From positions 1 to 8,163 of the forward strand of contig CAIYQJ010000151.1 in NCBI GenBank assembly GCA_903928275.1: DNA of 8,163 nt, written 5' to 3'. The notes under the pieces are model-generated. The model ran no database searches. It saw only the letters and a program-made list of their open reading frames with translations, and was not told the origin of the DNA. Positions 1 to 5,308 of this stretch are shown here, piece by piece (position 1 is the first letter of the stretch; each line of letters starts with the position of its first letter). Origin of the DNA: an uncultured Chloroflexota bacterium. Its GTDB lineage: Bacteria > Chloroflexota > Limnocylindria > Limnocylindrales > CSP1-4. A program made the position numbers and the translations under genes.

Positions 1-477
1 CGGTCGTTCGATGACGTGGAAGCCACACGGGCATGGCTCGTCGGGCAGCCCGGCTGTACCGGCCGGATCGGCGTGATCGGGTTCTGCATGGGCGGCGGGT
101 TCGCCCTCGCGCTCGCGCCCGGGCACGGGTTCGGAGCCGCGAGCGCCAGCTACGGGGCCATCCCCGCGGAGCCCCTGGCGGCGCTGCGCGACGCGTGTCC
201 CATCGTCGCGAGCTACGGCGCCAGGGACCGCTCGCTGCGCGGGGCGGCCGCGAAGCTCGACGGGATCCTCACGACGCTCGCGGTCGATCACGACGTGAAG
301 GAGTACCCGGACGCGGGGCACTCGTTCATGAACGACCACAGCGACGAGAAGACCCCCTGGCTCTTCGCGGTCATGGGCAGGTTCACCGGCGGGATCGACT
401 TCAACGAGCCGGCGACGCTCGATGCCCGCGATCGGATCGCCGCCTTCTTCGACCGCCATCTCGGGGCGGACGGCTGA
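1..477 (+). CDS. Dienelactone hydrolase family protein (5' end missing)
   Basis: This is the C-terminal part of an alpha/beta hydrolase of the dienelactone hydrolase (carboxymethylenebutenolidase-like) family. The frame is open from the first base (R-S-F-D-D-V-E...), so the gene begins outside the window; the GTG at 16 is internal. The cysteine nucleophile elbow GFCMGG is at bases 79-96, with the catalytic Cys codon at 85-87. The expected Asp lies in GARDRS (226-228) and the His in DAGHSF (319-321), in the order and spacing of the family's Cys-Asp-His triad. About 158 residues are present against some 230-250 for the full family, so about a third is missing. Characterised members hydrolyse dienelactone in chlorocatechol breakdown, but most genomic homologues have unknown ester or lactone substrates, and nothing here narrows that. 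The protein is probably cytoplasmic. The gap of about 180 bp to mreB, with its own promoter-like box, suggests a separate transcript. Confidence 0.9.
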   Translation, partial: RSFDDVEATRAWLVGQPGCTGRIGVIGFCMGGGFALALAPGHGFGAASASYGAIPAEPLAALRDACPIVASYGARDRSLRGAAAKLDGILTTLAVDHDVKEYPDAGHSFMNDHSDEKTPWLFAVMGRFTGGIDFNEPATLDARDRIAAFFDRHLGADG

Positions 478-481
478 GGCT

Positions 482-523
482 CGGCCGGAGCGCCGTCGCA
501 CGTCGACCCGGGCCTCCCGGCCG
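482..523 (+). terminator. Possible GC-rich hairpin after the hydrolase gene
   Basis: A 7-bp inverted repeat (CGGCCGG at 482-488, CCGGCCG at 517-523) begins five bases after the hydrolase stop. Overlapping its right arm is a compact stem-loop: CCGGG 508-512, loop CCT, CCCGG 516-520. No T tract follows, so it is not a classical intrinsic terminator. Chance pairing is common at this GC content. It could mark the transcript end or be incidental. Confidence 0.25.
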
Positions 524-552
524 TCTGAAGCCGGCTCCGCGAGGTCCGCGGG

Positions 553-558
553 TATACT
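553..558 (+). promoter_or_regulatory. Putative -10 box of the mreB promoter
   Basis: TATACT matches the sigma-70/SigA -10 consensus TATAAT at five of six positions and stands out as an AT island in very GC-rich DNA. It lies about 100 bp before the mreB start, implying an untranslated leader of roughly 95 nt. CGGG (549-552) and CCCG (559-562) flank it symmetrically. I see no convincing -35 hexamer at 16-18 bp spacing, so the assignment rests on the -10 and its position. Confidence 0.5.
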
Positions 559-646
559 CCCGGGGCGTCAGTCCGTCCGGGCCATCGTCCCGGGCGGTCC
601 CCCCCACCGCGCGTCCCCGCCCCGCTCGCGGCGGAGCGATCCGCGC

Positions 647-651
647 AGGAG
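647..651 (+). promoter_or_regulatory. Shine-Dalgarno AGGAG that points to a CTG start for mreB
   Basis: AGGAG is followed after 7 nt (652-658) by CTG 659-661, which is in frame with MreB. The only nearby ATG on this motif (654-656) is 2 nt from it, out of frame, and reads ATG-CGC-TGA. The next in-frame ATG (686) has no purine-rich motif at a suitable distance; its upstream bases are pyrimidine-rich. The site therefore decides the start. Confidence 0.6.
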
Positions 652-658
652 CCATGCG

Positions 659-1717
659 CTGAGCATCCTCGACTCCTTCCTCGGCATGTTCTCCCGGGAC
701 ATCGGGATCGACCTCGGGACGGCGAACACGCTCGTCCACGTGCGCGACCGCGGCATCGTCATCAGCGAGCCGAGCGTCGTCGCGATCGATGCGAAGACCA
801 AGAAGGTCCTCGCGATCGGCGCGGAGGCCAAACGGATGGTGGGCCGGACGCCGGCGGACATCATCGCCGTGCGCCCGCTGCGCGACGGGGTCATCAGCGA
901 CTTCGACGTGACCGAGCAGATGATCAAGTACTTCGTCCACCGGGTCCACGATCGGATCGGGCTCATCCCGCGACCGCGGATGCTCCTCGGGATCCCGTCG
1001 GGCGTCACCGAGGTGGAGAAGCGCGCGGTCCGCGACGCGGCGATGAACGCCGGCGCGCGCTGGGCTCGCCTCATCGAGGAGCCCATGGCGGCCGCGATCG
1101 GCGCGGGCCTGCCGGTGAGCGAGCCGTCGGGCAGCCTCATCGTGGACATCGGAGGCGGGACGACCGAGGTCGCCGTGATCAGCCTCGGCGGCATCGTCGT
1201 GAGCCGCAGCATCCGGATCGGCGGCGACGAGATGGACCAGGACATCGTCGCGTTCGCCCGTCGCGAGTACAACCTCCTGCTCGGCGAGCGGACGGCCGAG
1301 GACATCAAGATCGCGGTGGGATCCGGCTACCCGGGCGAATGGGATGGCCAGCGCGTCCTCCTCCGCGGCCGCGACCTGCTCACCGGGCTGCCGCGCGGCG
1401 TCGAGGTGGGCGCGGACCAGATCCGCGAGGCGATCGAGCCGTCGGTCCAGCAGATCGTCGACACGATCAAGGACACGATCGAGGAGACGCCCCCGGAGCT
1501 CGTCGCCGACATCATGGACCAGGGGATCGTCCTCGCCGGCGGCGGCGCCCTGCTCGCCGGGCTCGACCAGCGGATCGGCGAGGCGACGCAGATGCCGGTC
1601 CATATCGCCGATGACCCGCTCACCTGCGTGGCTCGCGGCACCGGCGTGGTCCTCCAGGAGATCGACCTCCTGCAGCGAGTGCTCGTCGCGGAGACGTACT
1701 CGCGCCCGCCGCGGTGA
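659..1717 (+). CDS. mreB: Rod shape-determining protein MreB
   Basis: MreB is the bacterial actin homologue. It polymerises on ATP along the inner face of the membrane and organises the elongation machinery. The protein is 352 residues from CTG 659 (343 from ATG 686), normal for the family. Visible signatures are phosphate-1 IDLGTANT (17-24), NEPSVVAI-like SEPSVVAI (36-43), the PLRDGVISDF segment (73-82), IPSGVTEVEKRAV (112-124), RLIEEPMAAAIG (137-148), phosphate-2 VDIGGGTTEVAVISLGG (162-178), and the adenosine motif VLAGGGALL (291-299). I prefer the CTG start because AGGAG sits 7 nt upstream and because it gives MSILDSFLGMFSRDIG, with the short hydrophobic lead-in typical of MreB N-termini; no ATG, GTG or TTG lies in frame between 422 and 686. 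A start at ATG 686 remains the conservative alternative. mreC follows after 10 nt. Confidence 0.96.
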   Translation: MSILDSFLGMFSRDIGIDLGTANTLVHVRDRGIVISEPSVVAIDAKTKKVLAIGAEAKRMVGRTPADIIAVRPLRDGVISDFDVTEQMIKYFVHRVHDRIGLIPRPRMLLGIPSGVTEVEKRAVRDAAMNAGARWARLIEEPMAAAIGAGLPVSEPSGSLIVDIGGGTTEVAVISLGGIVVSRSIRIGGDEMDQDIVAFARREYNLLLGERTAEDIKIAVGSGYPGEWDGQRVLLRGRDLLTGLPRGVEVGADQIREAIEPSVQQIVDTIKDTIEETPPELVADIMDQGIVLAGGGALLAGLDQRIGEATQMPVHIADDPLTCVARGTGVVLQEIDLLQRVLVAETYSRPPR

Positions 1718-1719
1718 GG
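1716..1719 (+). promoter_or_regulatory. Shine-Dalgarno of mreC overlapping the mreB stop
   Basis: GAGG shares bases with the mreB TGA (1715-1717) and sits 8 nt before the mreC ATG. This arrangement suggests translational coupling of mreC to mreB. Confidence 0.5.
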
Positions 1720-1727
1720 CGGGCGGC

Positions 1728-2657
1728 ATGACCGTCGGCGTCACGGCGGCGCGTCGCATCCGGCGTCGCTGGGCCGCGTACGGCGTCCTCCTCGCCCTCA
1801 GCCTGGCGCTCATGCTCGTCTCGTCGAACCCCGTCGCCGTCGAGATGCAGAAGGGGATCGCGTTCGCGCTGTCGCCGATCCAGGCGGCGCTCACCTCCGT
1901 CGCCACGGGGGTCAGCGGCGTCGTCGACACGGTCGCCCAGATCGGGGACCTCCATCGGCAGAACGAGGCGCTGCAGGCGGAGAACGATCGGCTCGCGGCC
2001 GACAACGCCCGGCTCGGGTCCGTCCGGACCGACAACGCCGAGCTCAGCGCCCTCCTCCAGCTGAAGAGCACGTTGAAGAACCGGACCGTGGCCGCCCCGG
2101 TCATCGGACGCGAGACGTCGGACGTGCGGCGCGTCATCACCCTCGGGCGCGGCTCCGCGGATGGGATCGCCCTCGGCGACGTCGTCATCGGGCAGGGCGG
2201 GGCTCTCATCGGTCGCGTGGCCCGCGTCGGCTCGGACTTCGCCCAGGTGCTCCTCATCACGGACACGAGCTCCACCGTGGTCGGCGAGGTGGGCTCGTCC
2301 AAGGCGACGGGCGAGGTGGTCGGGCAGCTCGGCGGCGCGCTCGTCATGCAGAACATCGACTCCACGGAGCGCCTGGCGATCGGCGACCAGGTCGTGACCG
2401 CCGGCATCTCGCTCGCGGACGGCGTCCGCTCGCCGTACCCGCGCGGCCTCGTCATCGGCTCCATCCTCGACGTTGTCCGCGACCCGAACGCGGTGGTGCA
2501 GACCGCGTACATCGCGCCGATCCTGGACCTCGGAAAGGCGACGAACGTCCTCGTGATCACCGACTACGCGGGCGGGATCGCACCGACCGACGCGAGCCCG
2601 AGTGCGGGGCCCCAGCCCACCGGCGCACTGCCGCCTCCCGCGTCGGCGGGCCCGTAG
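1728..2657 (+). CDS. mreC: Rod shape-determining protein MreC
   Basis: MreC is a single-pass membrane protein whose outer part links MreB, via the elongasome, to peptidoglycan synthases. The product has 309 residues, a normal length. A basic N-terminus (TAARRIRRR, 6-14) precedes one membrane segment (about 15-32). A coiled coil with heptad-like spacing covers about 66-113 (DLHRQNEALQAENDRLAADN and onward), followed by the beta-rich MreC core. Family-typical stretches are VIGRETSDVRRVITLGRGS (125-143), IGRVARVG (161-168), VLLITD (174-179), VTAGISLADGVRSPYPRGL (223-241) and VIGSI (242-246). The last 27 residues are a Pro/Ala/Ser-rich tail. The start is ATG with GAGG 8 nt upstream. The expected third partner, mreD, does not follow; instead there is a repeat array directly after the TAG stop. 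In the same frame beyond the TAG, 61 more codons are open (see findings). Confidence 0.95.
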   Translation: MTVGVTAARRIRRRWAAYGVLLALSLALMLVSSNPVAVEMQKGIAFALSPIQAALTSVATGVSGVVDTVAQIGDLHRQNEALQAENDRLAADNARLGSVRTDNAELSALLQLKSTLKNRTVAAPVIGRETSDVRRVITLGRGSADGIALGDVVIGQGGALIGRVARVGSDFAQVLLITDTSSTVVGEVGSSKATGEVVGQLGGALVMQNIDSTERLAIGDQVVTAGISLADGVRSPYPRGLVIGSILDVVRDPNAVVQTAYIAPILDLGKATNVLVITDYAGGIAPTDASPSAGPQPTGALPPPASAGP

Positions 2658-2667
2658 GCGACGCCCC

Positions 2668-2757
2668 GGCGGGCCTCCACGCGCGGGCGGGCCTCCACCC
2701 GCAGGCGGGCCTCCACCCGCAGGCGGGCCGCCACGCCCCGGCGGGCCCGCAGGCGGC
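2668..2757 (+). repeat. Five-unit 18-bp tandem repeat downstream of mreC
   Basis: Units begin at 2668, 2686, 2704, 2722 and 2740, all opening with GGCGGGCC. Units 2 and 3 are identical (GGCGGGCCTCCACCCGCA); the outer units have diverged. Units 2 and 3 each contain an inverted repeat, GCGGG-CCTCCA-CCCGC, able to form a 5-bp stem with a 6-nt loop. Unit 5 contains the perfect palindrome GCGGGCCCGC (2741-2750). The array is open in all three + frames (RAST-, GGPPPA- and AGLHPQ-like repeats), as an 18-bp period allows, so openness is no evidence of coding. It could act as an RNA structure ending or stabilising the mreBC message, or be plain slippage-derived satellite DNA. Confidence 0.85.
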
Positions 2758-2835
2758 CCCGCGACCCCGCACCATGCCCCGGCCGAAAGTACCGTGCGCG
2801 ACCCGACTTGCGGCCCGGTGCGATGATGACGCTGC

Positions 2836-2850
2836 CCGCATAGACTGCGG
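2836..2850 (+). promoter_or_regulatory. Putative -10 region for the caspase-like gene, inside a dyad
   Basis: TAGACT (2841-2846) fits the TAnnnT form of a high-GC -10 box and lies 65 bp before the ATG at 2911. A perfect 5-bp dyad, CCGCA (2836-2840) and TGCGG (2846-2850), surrounds and partly overlaps it. GTGCGA (2818-2823) is 17 bp upstream but matches only three of six -35 consensus positions. The expected transcription start is near 2853. Confidence 0.35.
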
Positions 2851-2852
2851 CT

Positions 2853-2874
2853 AACCGGTATGTGCCCAACCGGT
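2853..2874 (+). promoter_or_regulatory. Repeated AACCGGT motif, possible operator
   Basis: AACCGGT occurs at 2853-2859 and again at 2868-2874, 15 bp apart, each with a palindromic ACCGGT core. The pair lies just downstream of the putative -10, where a bound protein would block or modulate initiation. No known regulator is recognised. Confidence 0.3.
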
Positions 2875-2910
2875 CCGTCGACATCCGTGCTCCCGGGAGA
2901 GCCAGGCTCG

Positions 2911-5214
2911 ATGCGAAGGACCGCATACCAGACGCTCGTCGTCGCCATCCTCGCGACCGCGCTCGCCGGCACCTCGCTCGCGTTCGCGGCCGCCGTGCCC
3001 GCGCGCGCCGCGTCCGGCGCGCCGGCGAAGGTCGTCATCGTCGTGGGCCCCACCGGGTCGGCGACCGCGTCGTACATCGACGACGCAACCGCCGCGGCCG
3101 ACGCCGCGCGGCGCTGGACCACCGACGTCGAGGAGATCTACACGCCTGCCGCCACGTGGGATCGCGTCGCGGCCGCGCTCCAGGGCGCGTCGATCGTCGT
3201 GTACATGGGCCACGGGAACGGGTTCCCCGACCCGCGGTCGAGGACGTACGACGGCGCGACGCAGGACGGCCTGGGCCTGGACCCGCCGGGTGGCGGGAAC
3301 GCCGCGTCGTCCGCGAAGTACTACGGCGCGGACCTCATCGCGGCGCAGGTGCGGCTCGCGCCGAGCGCGGTCGTCATCCTTGCCCACCTCTGCTACGCGG
3401 GCGGCAGCTCGGAGCCCGGCATGCCCGACCCCACGCCGGCAGTGGCGCGCCAGCGAGCCGACGGGTTCGCGGCGGGCTGGATGCGCGCGGGCGCTCGCGC
3501 CGTCATCGCCGACGCGTGGTTCGGCACGGCCGCCGGCGTCATCGATCGCCTCTTCTCCACGGCGTCGACGGTCGAGGACATCTGGCGCTCGGTCCCCGGG
3601 TCCAACCACTCGGAGGCGGCCGCGCCGAGCGAGCAGACCCCGGGCGCCACGCTCACCCTCGATCCAGCCGGGTCGAGCTTCTGGCGCGCGCTCACGGTCT
3701 TCCCGGGTCTCGCCGCCGCGGACGTCGTCGGAGGCCGCGCCGCGGACACCGCGGCCACCCCGGTCACCGTCCAGGTCCCCGGGGCCGCGGAGGTGGGGCC
3801 GGGCGGCACGCAGCTCTTCGCGTCGAACGCCGCCGCGCCGGCGGACGGCACGCCGCTCGCCCCGGGCACCCGACTGCGCGTCCTCCGGTCGACGGGCACG
3901 CCCGCGTCCGGCCCCTTGGCCGGCCGGCCGACCGTGGAGGTGCGCCCGCTCGACGGCGGTCCGACCGGGCGTGTCCCGCTCGACGCGCTCATCCCGCGTG
4001 ACAGCATCGCGCCGATCGCATACCTCATCGACGGTGGGGCGCGCGCGATCGGGGCGAGCAGCGGAGCGGGCACCGGCGGGGTCTCGATCTCCGGTCGGCT
4101 GAGCGAGCCCGCGACGTGGAACGCGGCGATCGTCGGGCGGGACGGGCGGTCGGTGCTGTCCACCGGCGGGTCCGGGGACGCGTTCTCCGTGGCGTGGGAC
4201 GGGACGGCCGGCGGCGTGCCCGTCGCGGACGGCTCGTACGACCTGCGCGTGAGCGCCACCGACGCCTGGGGCAACGCCGGCACCGCGCTCACCTTCCGGA
4301 TCGCGGTCGACCGCACCCCGCCCGTGCTGACCGCGAGCCTGCCCGCCACATCGGTCGTCGTGTCCCCCAACGGCGACGGCGTGGCCGACACGTTGCGCAC
4401 CGCGTTCACCGCGAGCGAAGCCGCGACCCTCACGGTCTCGGTCCGGGATGCGGCCGGGTCGATCGTCGACACGAGCGATGTCCCCGTCCCGGCCGGAGCC
4501 GGTGCCGTGATCTGGGACGGACGCGGTCCGGTGGGCGCCCCGATCCCGGACGGGTCCTACACGTACGCCATCGTGCCGCGCGATGCCGGCGGCAACCTCG
4601 GCCGGGCGGTGACGCGCCAGGTGACCGTCTCGACCACGCTCGCGTCCGTGCGCACGTCGGCGGCGGTCTTCGACCCGGCGACGCCCGGCGCGACCCGCCG
4701 CGACGCGACGCTCTCGTTCACCCTCACGCGTCCGGCCACGGTCACGTGGACCGCGGTGGATGCCGCCGGCCGAACCGTCCGGACGTTCGCCGCGGCCCAG
4801 CCGATGGCCGCCGGGCCCCAGTCGATCACGTGGGACGGGCTGAGCGACGCCGGCGCCGCGGTCGCGCCCGGGACGTACACGGTCACGGTGCGCGCGGACG
4901 ACGGGGCCACCTCTCCCGCCCAGGCGGTCGTCGTCGGCGTGGGGCCCTTCCGTGTCGCCGTGAGCCCGGTCGCGCCGACCCGGGGCAAGGTGGTCGTGAT
5001 CACCGTCTGGACCGCCCTTCCGCTCACGGCGCCTCCGGACGTGACGGTCACCCAGCCGGGGATCGGCGCGTGGGACGCCGCGCTGACGCCGCTGAACGCG
5101 ACCACGTGGCGCCTGCGGACGACGATCCCCACGGGCGGGCACGCCGGCAGGATCTCGCTCCACGTGGCCGGCGGCGTGGGCGCGACCTACGATGTCGCGC
5201 TGCCGCTCCGGTAG
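2911..5214 (+). CDS. Exported caspase-fold-like putative cysteine peptidase with SH3-like and FlgD-like Ig repeats
   Basis: A 767-residue exported protein. Residues 1-33 form a signal peptide (MRR, hydrophobic core, PARA cleavage-type end). Residues about 38-225 look like a clan CD cysteine peptidase/CHAT domain: strand KVVIVVG (40-46), strand plus His motif IVVYMGHGN (95-103, His101), strand plus Cys motif VVILAHLCYAGG (154-165, Cys161), then AGARAVIADAW (193-203). About 283-363 resembles an SH3-like module ending GRVPLDALIP. Three FlgD-like Ig repeats follow, with WDG at 429, 535 and 641, each followed by an (D/P)G(S/T)Y turn; the second opens with VSPNGDGVADTL (484-495). A C-terminal beta domain (about 678-767) ends the protein. 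ATG 2911 is chosen because the signal peptide starts there and purine-rich GGGAGAGCCAGG (2895-2906) precedes it; ATG 2860 would add a non-signal extension. Peptidase activity is inferred from motifs only; an inactive fold is possible. Substrate unknown. Confidence 0.85.
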   Translation: MRRTAYQTLVVAILATALAGTSLAFAAAVPARAASGAPAKVVIVVGPTGSATASYIDDATAAADAARRWTTDVEEIYTPAATWDRVAAALQGASIVVYMGHGNGFPDPRSRTYDGATQDGLGLDPPGGGNAASSAKYYGADLIAAQVRLAPSAVVILAHLCYAGGSSEPGMPDPTPAVARQRADGFAAGWMRAGARAVIADAWFGTAAGVIDRLFSTASTVEDIWRSVPGSNHSEAAAPSEQTPGATLTLDPAGSSFWRALTVFPGLAAADVVGGRAADTAATPVTVQVPGAAEVGPGGTQLFASNAAAPADGTPLAPGTRLRVLRSTGTPASGPLAGRPTVEVRPLDGGPTGRVPLDALIPRDSIAPIAYLIDGGARAIGASSGAGTGGVSISGRLSEPATWNAAIVGRDGRSVLSTGGSGDAFSVAWDGTAGGVPVADGSYDLRVSATDAWGNAGTALTFRIAVDRTPPVLTASLPATSVVVSPNGDGVADTLRTAFTASEAATLTVSVRDAAGSIVDTSDVPVPAGAGAVIWDGRGPVGAPIPDGSYTYAIVPRDAGGNLGRAVTRQVTVSTTLASVRTSAAVFDPATPGATRRDATLSFTLTRPATVTWTAVDAAGRTVRTFAAAQPMAAGPQSITWDGLSDAGAAVAPGTYTVTVRADDGATSPAQAVVVGVGPFRVAVSPVAPTRGKVVVITVWTALPLTAPPDVTVTQPGIGAWDAALTPLNATTWRLRTTIPTGGHAGRISLHVAGGVGATYDVALPLR

Positions 5215-5229
5215 CGGCTCGGGGGCCGC
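5214..5229 (+). terminator. Weak hairpin at the end of the caspase-like gene
   Basis: GCGGC (5214-5218) and GCCGC (5225-5229) can pair around a 6-nt TCGGGG loop; the left arm includes the last base of the stop codon. There is no T tract. It is a weak candidate in DNA where such pairings are frequent. Confidence 0.2.
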
Positions 5230-5245
5230 GATCGGCGACCTGCGC

Positions 5246-5251
5246 TAAGGT
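5246..5251 (+). promoter_or_regulatory. Possible -10 box before the GH18 gene
   Basis: TAAGGT fits TAnnnT and is 63 bp before the proposed CTG start, a spacing similar to that of the TAGACT box upstream of the preceding gene. No -35 is recognisable. Co-transcription with the preceding gene, whose stop is only 94 bp upstream of the CTG, is equally possible. Confidence 0.2.
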
Positions 5252-5296
5252 GGCCCAGACGCCGCGATCCCGGGCCCCCTGCTCGCGCGGCCTGTC

Positions 5297-5301
5297 GGAG
5301 G
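5297..5301 (+). promoter_or_regulatory. Shine-Dalgarno GGAGG that points to a CTG start for the GH18 gene
   Basis: GGAGG is followed after 7 nt (5302-5308) by CTG 5309-5311, in frame with the GH18 protein. There is no in-frame ATG, GTG or TTG between the upstream stop (TAA 5246-5248) and ATG 5375, and the latter has no Shine-Dalgarno sequence near it. The geometry is the same as at mreB. Confidence 0.55.
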
Positions 5302-5308
5302 CTCTGTC

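Noticed and set aside
422..658. Upstream extension of the mreB frame to ATG 422
   Set aside because: It would overlap the hydrolase gene, adds 79 Arg/Pro/Ser-rich residues unlike any MreB, and runs through the TATACT promoter box.
401..2560. 719-codon open frame on the minus strand
   Set aside because: It lies antisense to mreB and mreC, both unmistakable, and its translation is Arg/Asp/Ala-rich low-complexity sequence. It is a by-product of GC-rich codon bias.
2668..2757. CRISPR array
   Set aside because: The repeats are head-to-tail with no unique spacers between them and are only 18 bp long.
2602..2826. Pro/Gly-rich 74-codon ORF with GGPPPA repeats
   Set aside because: It begins inside mreC and its repeats simply restate the 18-bp DNA array, which is open in every frame.
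2774..2854. Small ORF of 26 codons (MPRPKVPCATRLAARC...)
   Set aside because: No ribosome binding site, no recognisable feature, and it overlaps the putative promoter of the next gene.
2860..2910. Earlier ATG (2860) as start of the caspase-like protein
   Set aside because: It would put 17 Pro/Ser/Gly-rich residues before an otherwise perfect signal peptide, and it overlaps the putative operator and transcription start region.
2851..5163. 770-codon minus-strand open frame
   Set aside because: Antisense to the caspase-like gene; composition is Arg/Gly/Asp-rich with no recognisable domain or signal peptide.
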